Of a stretch of 64,000 nt of DNA, positions 9,955 through 17,930 are shown piece by piece. Source of the DNA: Anaerolineaceae bacterium. Its GTDB lineage: Bacteria > Chloroflexota > Anaerolineae > Aggregatilineales > Phototrophicaceae. A program made the translations under genes and the position numbers. The notes under the pieces were generated by a model. That model was given only the letters and a program-made list of their open reading frames with translations. It did no database searches and had not been told where the DNA came from. Each line of letters begins with the position of its first letter. The stretch's first letter is position 1. The stretch covers positions 793,750-857,749 of the forward strand of contig PABP01000009.1 of the NCBI GenBank assembly GCA_002699585.1. Reading direction: 5' to 3'.

Positions 9955-9979
9955 AGTGCCCCTCGTGGGCACTTTTTTA
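9955..9979 (+). terminator. Rho-independent terminator of ygeY
   Basis: A perfect 7-bp stem AGTGCCC / GGGCACT with the loop CTCGT, followed directly by TTTTTTATT, starting 27 bases after the ygeY stop. It separates the folD-ygeY block from the ring-cleaving dioxygenase gene. Confidence 0.9.
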
Positions 9980-10085
9980 TTAGAGATATATCAATAAACG
10001 GACTGTGGTCCGCTTGTTGTGTAATAATGGCAGCCTCATCTGCGTCAAGTAACATGTAGCTGGTGAATAAGAGAGGCACTTAACC

Positions 10086-11168
10086 ATGAAAATTCTAGGT
10101 TTGCACCACATCACCCTGGTGACCAATAACGCACAACACAACGTCGATTTCTATGTTGGCGTATTGGGGCTGCGCTTCATCAAGAAGACAGTCAATTTTG
10201 ACGATCCGAGCGCCTATCACCTGTACTATGGCGACCACGATGGCACGCCCGGTTCCGCTGTAACCTTCTTTGAGTGGCGTGATGCTCGCAAGGGGCGACC
10301 CGGTATCGGCGGCACGCAACACTTTGCGCTGACCGTCGCTGATGAAAACGGCCTGCTCAAGTGGAAGCGGCGGCTGACCGACCTCGGCATCGCCGTGCTG
10401 GGTCCTTATGATCGGCAGTACTTCAAGAGCATCTATTTCAACGATCCCGATGGCACCATCGTGGAAATCGCCACCAAAGGTCCCGGCATGACCGTTGACG
10501 AACCCGCCGAATCTTTGGGTGAAACACATCAACCTGTGCCGGAAGCCTTACAGCGCGCCAATCGTGACGACGAGGCCATCGCTGCCACCACCTGGCCGGA
10601 ACCTGTGCCTCTCATCACGGACGACATGGCGCTCAAGTTCGGGATGCACCATATTTCTGCTTTCAGTAGCGATGTCCAGGCGACTCATGTTTTCCTGAGC
10701 GGAGTGCTTGGCTTGCGCCGCGTCAAGATGACCGACAACTACGATTATCCCGGTATGCCGCACTGGTATTGGGGCGTGGATGACGGCCAACCCGGTACGC
10801 TGATTACCTACTTTGGTCACACACCGGGCCGCGGAAAGTATGTCGTGCCAGGGGCAGGCCAGACGCATCACTTCGCGTTTGCTGTCAAAGATGAGGAAGA
10901 GCAGGAACTCTGGCGCGAAAAACTCATGCAGAACGGCTACCGCGTGTCGCCCATCATGAACCGTGATTATTTCCGCAGCATCTACACCAATGATCCCGAT
11001 GGGCATATTGTCGAGCTAGCGACACTTGGCCCCGGCTTTGATGTCGATGAACCGCTGGCCGAACTGGGGTCAGCCCTCAAGCTGCCGGAATGGCTGGAAC
11101 AGCATCGCAGCCAGATTGAACGCAGCCTGGTCCCGATTCAGATACCCGAAAGGCCAGTCGAAGCATGA
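10086..11168 (+). CDS. Ring-cleaving dioxygenase, VOC family (MhqO-like)
   Basis: 360 residues made of two vicinal-oxygen-chelate halves. The first begins HHITLVT (residues 7-13) and ends IVEIATKG; the second begins HHISAFSSD (about 194) and ends IVELATLGPG. Metal ligands in the active half fit His (HHI), His (HHFAF) and Glu (IVELA). This arrangement is that of the MhqO/LinE-type hydroquinone or catechol dioxygenases. The stop overlaps the ATG of a carboxylesterase by 4 bases (ATGA), an arrangement reminiscent of the mhq quinone-detoxification operons of Bacillus. Predicted role: cleavage of hydroquinone-like compounds. Substrate is not determined. Confidence 0.85.
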   Translation: MKILGLHHITLVTNNAQHNVDFYVGVLGLRFIKKTVNFDDPSAYHLYYGDHDGTPGSAVTFFEWRDARKGRPGIGGTQHFALTVADENGLLKWKRRLTDLGIAVLGPYDRQYFKSIYFNDPDGTIVEIATKGPGMTVDEPAESLGETHQPVPEALQRANRDDEAIAATTWPEPVPLITDDMALKFGMHHISAFSSDVQATHVFLSGVLGLRRVKMTDNYDYPGMPHWYWGVDDGQPGTLITYFGHTPGRGKYVVPGAGQTHHFAFAVKDEEEQELWREKLMQNGYRVSPIMNRDYFRSIYTNDPDGHIVELATLGPGFDVDEPLAELGSALKLPEWLEQHRSQIERSLVPIQIPERPVEA

Positions 11169-11806
11169 CACAGCCACACAGCACAACACCTATCATGGAA
11201 ACGGGCCTGCCGATAGCAGAAGCTGACGCAGCGTTAATTTTGATTCATGGTCGTGGGGCAGGGCCACAGGGCATGATGCCTCTGCTGGCCCACCTGAACG
11301 TACCTGGCTACAGCTTCTTGTTGCCAGCGGCATCCGGTAACACCTGGTATCCCAACCGCTTTATTGTTCCGCGCGACCAGAACCAGCCCCATCTGGATGC
11401 AGCTTTGCAAAAAGTGGATAGCGTGGTGAGCAATCTGGTGGAGCAGGGCATCCCGACTGAAAAAATCGTGCTGCTCGGTTTTTCTCAGGGGGCTTGTCTG
11501 GCGACAGAGTACGCTGCCCGCAATCCAGCGCGTTATGGCGGGGTGGTCGCTCTCAGTGGCGGATTGATTGGCGCGGATGATGAGTTAGTCGGTTACGAAG
11601 GCGATCTGCAAGGTACGCCCATTTACCTGGGCTGCGATGCCGACGATTTTCACATTCCGCAGCAGCGCGTCGACCATTCCGCCGACATCCTGACCCAACT
11701 GGGTGGCAAGGTCAAAAAGCAAATCTTCACGGGCCTTGGCCATACCGTTAACGAGGTCGAATTGGCCATCACCCGCAAGATGATGACCAATGTGACAGGC
11801 CAATAA
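11165..11806 (+). CDS. Alpha/beta hydrolase, carboxylesterase family (MhqD-like)
   Basis: 213 residues, start overlapping the dioxygenase stop. Catalytic triad visible: nucleophile Ser in LGFSQGA (about residue 104), Asp in the GCDADDFHIP loop, and His in GLGHTVNE near the C-terminus. The LIHGRGAGPQGMMPL oxyanion region at residues 26-40 is typical of the phospholipase/carboxylesterase family that includes YodD/MhqD. Likely hydrolyses an ester or thioester derived from the ring-cleavage product of the upstream gene, or acts in general electrophile detoxification. No signal peptide, so cytoplasmic. Confidence 0.85.
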   Translation: MTQPHSTTPIMETGLPIAEADAALILIHGRGAGPQGMMPLLAHLNVPGYSFLLPAASGNTWYPNRFIVPRDQNQPHLDAALQKVDSVVSNLVEQGIPTEKIVLLGFSQGACLATEYAARNPARYGGVVALSGGLIGADDELVGYEGDLQGTPIYLGCDADDFHIPQQRVDHSADILTQLGGKVKKQIFTGLGHTVNEVELAITRKMMTNVTGQ

Positions 11807-11815
11807 AAACCGTAG

Positions 11816-11840
11816 GGGCACAATATATTGTGCCCTTTTT
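11816..11840. terminator. Perfect palindromic terminator between convergent genes
   Basis: GGGCACAATATATTGTGCCC is a 20-base perfect palindrome followed by TTTTT. It lies between the hydrolase (+) and the convergent MazG-like gene (-), so it ends the + strand operon and may serve both directions. Confidence 0.85.
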
Positions 11841-11854
11841 GTGTTTGGAATACC

Positions 11855-12193
11855 TTACCGATTATCCCCGCTCCCCCGAATTACACCGCGTTCTTTACGC
11901 GATGCCAGCTTCTCCAAATTACCTGCGCCGATGTCTTCCAGATCAATATCAAACTCGTAAGCGACCATCGCCACATACCACAATACGTCGCCCAATTCCG
12001 CTGCGATGTCATCCTTGATGTCCGCTGCCGTATAATCGCCGCGTAGGATTTTCTTAGCTTTGTTGGCGATTTCCCCGGCTTCACCCACCAGGCCCATCGT
12101 CGTATAGGCGATCCCTTCGGTTGTGCCCTGTTCCTCGCGCGTATACGTGGTACGCGCCCGCGTTTGATACTCGCTCAAGCTGAGTTGGCCCAT
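11855..12193 (-). CDS. MazG-like nucleoside triphosphate pyrophosphohydrolase
   Basis: 112 residues from the ATG at 12193, chosen because GAGGAG lies 7 bases upstream; a longer start at 12247 has none. All-alpha NTP-PPase fold with the two acidic helices: GLVGEAGEIANKAKKIL gives ExxE and AAELGDVLWYVAMVA gives ExxD, the Mg-binding set of MazG/dUTPase-2 relatives. Length and the Trp-rich second helix match small MazG-like house-cleaning enzymes. Predicted to hydrolyse non-canonical or oxidised (d)NTPs to monophosphates. It is divergent from ygeW across a 116-base spacer. Confidence 0.88.
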   Translation of the reverse strand: MGQLSLSEYQTRARTTYTREEQGTTEGIAYTTMGLVGEAGEIANKAKKILRGDYTAADIKDDIAAELGDVLWYVAMVAYEFDIDLEDIGAGNLEKLASRKERGVIRGSGDNR

Positions 12194-12309
12194 GATGAAC
12201 TCCTCGATGTGGATGTTGGTCACTGGATGTATTGTGTGGTTCGCCAATCAGAAGTAACATTGGCGTCTGCCATAGTATCATGCAACCCATCACTAAGGGA
12301 GTTCTGACA

Positions 12310-13290
12310 ATGCAAACAGATTTACGGGGCCGCGACCTGATTTCAACACAGGATTGGTCCAAAGAGGAAATCGAAACACTCATCGACGTCGCCTTTGACC
12401 TCAAGCGCAAACGTGCCCTGGGCGAGTCCCAGGCATTGCTACGCGACAAAGTGCTGGCGATGCTGTTTTTCTTCACCAGCACCCGCACCCGCATCAGCTT
12501 TGAAGCCGGCATGGCCCAGCTTGGCGGTCACGCGCAGTTCATTGACCACACCACCACCCAGATCAGCCACGGCGACACAGCCAAGGAAATCGGTGAAATC
12601 GTAGGCCGTTACACCGATGGTATCGCTATCCGCCAGTGTGATTGGGGCGTTGGCAACAAGTACATCAACGATGTTGCCGAAGCCAGCCGTGTCCCGATCC
12701 TCAACATGCAGTGCGATGTGTACCATCCGTTCCAGATTCTGGCCGACCTGATGACCATTATGGAAAAATTCGGTCGTGACCTGAGTGGCCGGACGATTAA
12801 TGTCTCCTGGGCTTATGCCAGCAGCTACCAGAAGCCCATCAGTGTGCCGCAAAGCCTCATTTTGCTGATGACCCGCTTCGGTATGAATGTCAAGCTGACC
12901 CGCCCGCCGGAGTACAAGTTGATGCCCGACATCGTCGAACAGGCCCAAGAAAACGCCCGTAAGTCCGGCGGCGCGCTCGACATTATCGAAGATTTTGATG
13001 AGGGCTTCAAAGGCGCGGATATTGTCTATCCCAAGAGCTGGGGTAGCTGGCTGACCACGGAAGATAACGACGAGTCAGCGGAAATCGGCAAGAAGTACAC
13101 TGACTGGATTACCGATGACCGCCGCATGGCCCTGGCCAAGGAACATGCCATCTACATGCACTGCCTGCCCGCCGACCGCAATATCGAAGTGACCGACAGC
13201 GTCATTGATGGCCCCCAGAGCGTCGTCTATGACGAGGCCGAAAATCGCCTGCATGTCCAGAAAGCCGCTATGGCCCTGACAATGCGTTAA
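12310..13290 (+). CDS. ygeW: Knotted carbamoyltransferase YgeW
   Basis: 326 residues; the ATG at 12310 is preceded by AAGGGAG. The carbamoyl-phosphate site FFFTSTRTRISFEAG (about residues 54-68) and HCLPAD (about 281) are those of the aspartate/ornithine transcarbamylase superfamily. The tracts DLRGRDLISTQDWSKEEIE and SHGDTAKEIGEIVGRYTDGIAIRQCDWG fit YgeW, whose fold carries a knot like acetylornithine transcarbamylase. In urate-degradation clusters it is thought to release carbamoyl phosphate from a ureido acid (reverse direction) for carbamate kinase. Carbamate kinase is encoded two genes downstream at 14061, supporting this. Ornithine carbamoyltransferase of arginine catabolism is the alternative, but no arcA is present. 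Confidence 0.9.
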   Translation: MQTDLRGRDLISTQDWSKEEIETLIDVAFDLKRKRALGESQALLRDKVLAMLFFFTSTRTRISFEAGMAQLGGHAQFIDHTTTQISHGDTAKEIGEIVGRYTDGIAIRQCDWGVGNKYINDVAEASRVPILNMQCDVYHPFQILADLMTIMEKFGRDLSGRTINVSWAYASSYQKPISVPQSLILLMTRFGMNVKLTRPPEYKLMPDIVEQAQENARKSGGALDIIEDFDEGFKGADIVYPKSWGSWLTTEDNDESAEIGKKYTDWITDDRRMALAKEHAIYMHCLPADRNIEVTDSVIDGPQSVVYDEAENRLHVQKAAMALTMR

Positions 13291-13350
13291 TAACATGATG
13301 GTGTATGTGGTCAGTTAGCGTGTGCTGGCTGGCCATTTGCTTGTTAAGAT

Positions 13351-13863
13351 GTGTCTATGACAATTCATATTCTCCCTGATGTCCTGACAACAGGGTTGCG
13401 ACTTGTTTTCTGTGGTACAGCTCCCAGCGATGTCTCCGCCAGGGAAGGGGCTTACTATGCCAACCCCTCCAATAAATTCTGGCCGACGCTGTATGACGCC
13501 GGGTTTGTTCCGCAGCCGATGCACCCGCTGCAGTTTCGCCAGGTGACGCAGTATGGCATCGGCCTGACTGACCTTGTTAAGTTCGCCCAGGGGGTAGATG
13601 CTGTACTCAAGCAAGATGACTTCGACGTAGTGGCCTTGCAGCAAAAAATACAACGTTACCAACCGACCATGCTGGCCTTCACCAGCAAAAAAGCCGCTTC
13701 GGTCTACTTTGGCACGACCACAGGCCGCATCCAATATGGCCCTCAACCAGACCACCCCGGACCGACCCGCTTTTGGGTGCTGACGTCGCCTAGTGGTGCA
13801 GCCATTCGCTACTGGGATATGTCCTATTGGGTCGCTCTAGCGGATTGGTTCCACGCCAGATAA
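13351..13863 (+). CDS. Mismatch-specific (Mug/TDG-type) uracil DNA glycosylase
   Basis: 170 residues from GTG 13351, or 168 from ATG 13357. The N-terminal FCGTAPSD motif with AYYANPSNKFWPTLYDAGF corresponds to the GINPG...FxxPxNxFW region of family-2 (Mug/TDG) glycosylases, with GTAPS in place of GINPG. The C-terminal block VLTSPSGAAIRYW corresponds to the NPSG helix-pin motif that intercalates into DNA. Predicted to excise uracil, thymine or ethenocytosine opposite guanine. It sits between ygeW and carbamate kinase without an obvious functional link, although the region also holds NUDIX, MazG-like and 8-oxoguanine deaminase genes. Confidence 0.8.
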   Translation: MSMTIHILPDVLTTGLRLVFCGTAPSDVSAREGAYYANPSNKFWPTLYDAGFVPQPMHPLQFRQVTQYGIGLTDLVKFAQGVDAVLKQDDFDVVALQQKIQRYQPTMLAFTSKKAASVYFGTTTGRIQYGPQPDHPGPTRFWVLTSPSGAAIRYWDMSYWVALADWFHAR

Positions 13864-14060
13864 AAATAGTGAAATTATGGGTACATTATCTGGTGTACAC
13901 TATTGTGCCCTCTATAAGTAAGTGGCTGGCGTAGGGCCGCAGCATGCTACGGCCATTTTGAGCATGATTGGATGGATGCCTGACACGCAATTAGCATCCC
14001 TAAATTTTGTTGATAAAATAATCTCCCTTATTCAATTGATAGAATAGGCAGGCGAAACCC

Positions 14061-15029
14061 ATGATAGAAAAACTAGCGATTGTTGCTATTGGTGGTAATT
14101 CATTGATTGAAGACCCCAGCGACCCGGGTATCGCTCGCCAATGGGATGCTGTCCGCAGCACATGCCGCCACATCGCCGATATGGTCGCTGAGGGCTGGCA
14201 TGTCATCGTGACGCATGGTAATGGTCCCCAGGTGGGCTACATCGTGCGCCGCGGGGAAATCGCCGCCAAAGAGGGCATCCATGATGTGCCACTGGACCTG
14301 GTCGTTGCCGATACCCAGGGCAGCATTGGTTACATGTTGTCACAGGCGCTGGATAACTCCCTGCGTCGTATGGGCATGAACCGCACCGTCGCCAGCATCG
14401 TGACTCAAGTGCGCGTCGATCCTGACGACCCTGCCTTTCAGAATCCGACCAAGCCCATCGGTGGCTTCATGACCGAAGACGAAGCGCACAAATACGAGCA
14501 ACAGGGTTGGGATGTCATGGAAGATGCCGGACGGGGTTGGCGGCGCGTGGTGGCTTCTCCCAAACCGTTGGCCATTCAGGAAATTAATGCCATCCAGGCG
14601 TTGATGCTCAGCGGTTACGTCCTGATTGCCTGCGGTGGCGGTGGTGTGCCCGTTGTCCGCAATGAATTCGGCAGTTTGCGCGGCGTCTATGCCGTCATCG
14701 ACAAGGACCGTTCCAGCGCTTTGCTGGCCAAAACCCTGCGAGCCGATTTGCTAGTAATCTCTACAGGCGTGGAAAAAGTCTCACTGAACTTCAACACGCC
14801 TCAGCAGCAAGACCTCGACAAAATCACCTTGCAAGAGGCCATGACCTATATGGAGCAGGGCCACTTCGCTAAAGGCAGCATGTTGCCCAAGATCGAAGCT
14901 GCCATCGACTTTGTGCAATCCGGTGGTCCGCGTGCCATCATCACCAACCCGGCCAACCTCAAACGCGCCATGCTTGGCGAAACAGGCACACAGATTGTCC
15001 CTGGCTCATGGGAAATGGACGATGCCTAG
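14061..15029 (+). CDS. arcC: Carbamate kinase
   Basis: 322 residues, amino-acid-kinase fold. Motifs are AIGGNSLI (residues 9-16), VTHGNGPQVGYI (about 50-61), ACGGGGVPV (about 193-201) and VIDKDRSSALLAKTLRADLLV (about 212-232), all diagnostic of carbamate kinases. Reaction: carbamoyl phosphate plus ADP gives ATP, CO2 and ammonia. With ygeW this makes a substrate-level phosphorylation module, as in E. coli where yqeA sits in the same cluster. The stop overlaps the HIT gene start by 8 bases. A spacer of about 200 bases upstream probably holds its own promoter, though I cannot fix the boxes. Confidence 0.95.
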   Translation: MIEKLAIVAIGGNSLIEDPSDPGIARQWDAVRSTCRHIADMVAEGWHVIVTHGNGPQVGYIVRRGEIAAKEGIHDVPLDLVVADTQGSIGYMLSQALDNSLRRMGMNRTVASIVTQVRVDPDDPAFQNPTKPIGGFMTEDEAHKYEQQGWDVMEDAGRGWRRVVASPKPLAIQEINAIQALMLSGYVLIACGGGGVPVVRNEFGSLRGVYAVIDKDRSSALLAKTLRADLLVISTGVEKVSLNFNTPQQQDLDKITLQEAMTYMEQGHFAKGSMLPKIEAAIDFVQSGGPRAIITNPANLKRAMLGETGTQIVPGSWEMDDA

Positions 15030-15516
15030 TTCAACGCCCTATAGTCACGCCCCTGAAGATTATCAGTGCGCCATGTGCAAAATCGTCGCTCACGACAGCA
15101 CTGGTATTTATACGCAACCGCAAGACATCATTTTTCAGATGGATGTGGTGACAGCCTTCATTGGATCGCATTGGTGGCCGCGTAATAAGGGCCATGTGAT
15201 CGTGATACCCAATGCCCACATCGAAAATCTCTATGCCATGCCGTTTGAAACTGGAGGCCATATTTTGGCTGCGGCTCGTCAGGTGGCTTTAGCGCTCAAG
15301 GCTGTATATCAATGTGATGGCACATCTACCCGCCAGCATAATGAACCTGCGGGCTATCAAGAGGTTTTTCATTATCATCTGCACGTTTTTCCACGTTATG
15401 TAGGCGATGAACTCTACATCTCGACGTATGATCGCTACCTGACCACGCCAGAAGAGCGCTTGCCTTACGCGGAAAAATTGCGTCATTATTTTGTAACAGA
15501 AGGGAACCTGTCGTGA
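15022..15516 (+). CDS. HIT family protein
   Basis: 164 residues from the ATG overlapping the arcC stop by 8 bases. The histidine triad FHYHLHVFPR (about residues 114-123) fits HxHxHxx, and the upstream segments HWWPRNKGHVIVIPNAHIENLY and RQHNEPAGYQEV are the usual nucleotide-binding strands. A CxxC (CAMC) near the N-terminus may be half of a zinc site as in many HIT proteins. Role: nucleotidyl hydrolase or transferase acting on AMP-linked substrates. It is translationally coupled on both sides, to carbamate kinase and threonine synthase. Confidence 0.88.
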   Translation: MPSSTPYSHAPEDYQCAMCKIVAHDSTGIYTQPQDIIFQMDVVTAFIGSHWWPRNKGHVIVIPNAHIENLYAMPFETGGHILAAARQVALALKAVYQCDGTSTRQHNEPAGYQEVFHYHLHVFPRYVGDELYISTYDRYLTTPEERLPYAEKLRHYFVTEGNLS

Positions 15517-16772
15517 CCTCGCACTATCTCCAATGCGTCCTCTGTGGTCGTCGTTATGAAGATGACCAACTGCACTATAGCTGCCCCCATTGTGGCGAAG
15601 CCGGTACGCTCGATATTCTTTACGATTACGACAGCCTGCGCACATCGCTTGATCGTGACGCCCTGAAAGGTGATTTCACGACCAATGCTTGGCGCTACCG
15701 TGACTTGCTGCCAATTGCCGCTGATGGCCCGGTGCCGCCTCTGTCGCTCAGCGTGGGCTGGACGCCCCTCTATGACGCGCCGCGTGTGGCGGATGCCCTC
15801 GGCGTAGCCCGCGTTTCTCTCAAAGACGATGGCCGCAACCCGACAGGCTCTCTCAAAGATCGTGCCAGTGCGCTTGTGACAGCCCGCGCCATGGCCGCCG
15901 ATATTCCTATCGTCAGCACCGCTAGCACAGGCAACGCCGCTGCTGCTCTGGCTGGAATCGTCGCGTCTGTGCCGGATATGCAGGCTGTGATTTTTGTCCC
16001 GGCGACTGCACCGGAAGCCAAGATTGCCCAGTTGTTGGTGTACGGCGCGCAAATTGTTCTGGTAGATGATAGCTACGATGTCGCCTTCGACCTGTGTATG
16101 CAAACTTGCCTGGAACAAAATTGGTACAGTCGCAATACGGGCGTCAACCCGTATACGACCGAGGGTAAAAAGACCGTCGCCCTGGAGATCGCCGAGCAGC
16201 TCGACTGGCAGATCCCTGATGCAGTCGTCGTCAGTGTGGGCGATGGCAGCATTATCAGTGGCATCTATAAAGGCTTCTGGGATTTACACCAATTGGGCTG
16301 GATCGTGAGGATGCCACGTATTATCGGTGTACAAGCAGTAGGTAGTTCGCCCTTAGTCGCCGCCTGGGAAAATGGCACTCCTGGCGAAGCCATGCAGCCT
16401 GTCGATGCCCATACCATCGCCGATAGCATTTCGGCGGGGTTGCCGCGTGACCGGGTGAAGGCTTTGCGCGCCGTCCGTGAGACAGGTGGGGCCTATATCG
16501 CTGTGACCGATGACGACATCGTTGCGGCCATCCCGGAACTGGCCCAATTGTCTGGCGTATTCGTGGAGCCAGCCGCGGCTGCGGCTTTTGCCGGGGCGCG
16601 AATTGCTGTACAATCGCAGCATATTAACCCGGATGAGCATATTGCAATTGTATTGACAGGTAATGGCCTGAAAGATGTGCGTACTGCCCAAAAATCAGTC
16701 CAGCCTGTCGCCAGCGTAGCGCCCAATATGCAGGCGGTGCGCGACCACTTACGGAAGTTATCACTGATATGA
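15513..16772 (+). CDS. thrC: Threonine synthase-like PLP enzyme with zinc ribbon
   Basis: 419 residues. The N-terminus has two CxxC pairs (CVLC at about residues 9-12 and CPHC at about 25-28), a rubredoxin-like ribbon common in threonine synthases. PLP Lys lies in PTGSLKDRASAL (about residue 115); STASTGNAAAALAGI is the phosphate or substrate loop and ISGIYKGFWDL a later segment. Makes threonine from O-phosphohomoserine. Overlaps the HIT gene by 4 bases and the GT2 gene by 4 bases. A side activity on other beta/gamma-substituted amino acids cannot be excluded given the nearby diaminopropionate-type pathway, but ThrC is the simplest call. Confidence 0.88.
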   Translation: MTSHYLQCVLCGRRYEDDQLHYSCPHCGEAGTLDILYDYDSLRTSLDRDALKGDFTTNAWRYRDLLPIAADGPVPPLSLSVGWTPLYDAPRVADALGVARVSLKDDGRNPTGSLKDRASALVTARAMAADIPIVSTASTGNAAAALAGIVASVPDMQAVIFVPATAPEAKIAQLLVYGAQIVLVDDSYDVAFDLCMQTCLEQNWYSRNTGVNPYTTEGKKTVALEIAEQLDWQIPDAVVVSVGDGSIISGIYKGFWDLHQLGWIVRMPRIIGVQAVGSSPLVAAWENGTPGEAMQPVDAHTIADSISAGLPRDRVKALRAVRETGGAYIAVTDDDIVAAIPELAQLSGVFVEPAAAAAFAGARIAVQSQHINPDEHIAIVLTGNGLKDVRTAQKSVQPVASVAPNMQAVRDHLRKLSLI

Positions 16773-17800
16773 CCAGCCCGACATTATCCATCGTCGCCCC
16801 TGTATACAACGAGGAAGCCATCCTTCCTGAGTTTTATGCGCGGGTGCGCGATGCGATGGTCGCCATTGGGGATACCTGGGAATTGATCCTCGTCAACGAT
16901 GGTAGCCGCGATAATTCGCTGCCCATCATGTGGTCCATTGCTGAAAACGATGAGCATGTGCGCGTCGTCAACTTCGCCCGTAATTTTGGCCATCAAGTAG
17001 CGGTCACAGCCGGCATCGACCATGCGCGTGGCGCTGCTGTCGTGCTCATTGATGCCGATTTGCAGGATCCGCCGGAAGTCATAACCGAACTCGTCGCCAA
17101 ATGGCGCGAGGGCTACGAAGTGGTTTACGCTGTTCGCGAGGAACGCGAAGGCGAAAGCTGGTTCAAACGGGTGACTGCCAAGCTGTTCTATCGCATACTC
17201 TACCGCATCACCGATGTCAAAATTCCGGTGGATACGGGCGATTTCCGGCTAATGGATGCGAAGGTCGCTCAGATTCTGCGTGACATGCGCGAGCACAACC
17301 GCTTCATTCGTGGTATGACCAGTTGGGTCGGTTTCAAACAAACAGGCGTCAAATACGTTCGCCATGCCCGTAAAGCCGGGGAAACCAAATACCCGCTGCG
17401 CAAAATGTTGAGCTTTGCCCTCGATGCCGTCACCAGCTTCAGCTATTTCCCGTTGCAAGTGATGGTCTACATGGCGGGGTTCCTGGGCATTATGGCGATT
17501 GCCGTTGCTATCGTGATTTCCATTCTGCGTGTAACCCAGGGCGAAGGCTATTTCGGCGGTCAGGCCACGACCATCGTGCTGCTGTTATTGCTCAGTTCGT
17601 TCCAGTTCTTATTTCTGTTCCTGATTGGCCAGTATGTCGCCCGTATATACGACGAAACGCGCAACCGTCCGTTGTATGTGGTTGCATCCCGCAACGGCTT
17701 TTCGGAATCTGAAAATGACGAGCGAGTCGCTCCGGCACATGGACGCTCATCCACTCGACTGCCAGCACCCCCGCTAGAAACGCAGGATGCTGGCGAGTAA
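16769..17800 (+). CDS. GT2 glycosyltransferase, DPM1/ArnC-like with two membrane helices
   Basis: 343 residues. GT-A motifs: SIVAPVYNEEA at the start, VNDGSRDNS (about 43-51), NFARNFGHQVAVTAGIDHA, and IDADLQDPP (about 92-100) with the DxD metal site. Two hydrophobic helices at about residues 228-255 and 267-292 are followed by a cytoplasmic tail. This is the family that moves a sugar from a nucleotide donor to polyprenyl phosphate (DPM1, ArnC, GtrB-like). Such lipid-linked sugars would serve GT-C enzymes; one candidate is at 26260. Start overlaps thrC by 4 bases. Confidence 0.88.
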   Translation: MTSPTLSIVAPVYNEEAILPEFYARVRDAMVAIGDTWELILVNDGSRDNSLPIMWSIAENDEHVRVVNFARNFGHQVAVTAGIDHARGAAVVLIDADLQDPPEVITELVAKWREGYEVVYAVREEREGESWFKRVTAKLFYRILYRITDVKIPVDTGDFRLMDAKVAQILRDMREHNRFIRGMTSWVGFKQTGVKYVRHARKAGETKYPLRKMLSFALDAVTSFSYFPLQVMVYMAGFLGIMAIAVAIVISILRVTQGEGYFGGQATTIVLLLLLSSFQFLFLFLIGQYVARIYDETRNRPLYVVASRNGFSESENDERVAPAHGRSSTRLPAPPLETQDAGE

Positions 17801-17930
17801 ATGTGTCGTGCGAGCATGTAGTCAGCGAGCAAAATCGTTACCTAACGGCCAGAACCAAATATATGGCCGATGAAATGGTTTTATTGAAAATGCTGTTGGT
17901 TAACAGCAATGACCTGTAGGAGACAGCCTG

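Noticed and set aside
9955-11835. Shared GTGCCC/GGGCAC arms of the terminators at 9955 and 11816 as a mobile repeat
   Set aside because: Loops and outer sequences differ; ordinary independent terminators explain them.
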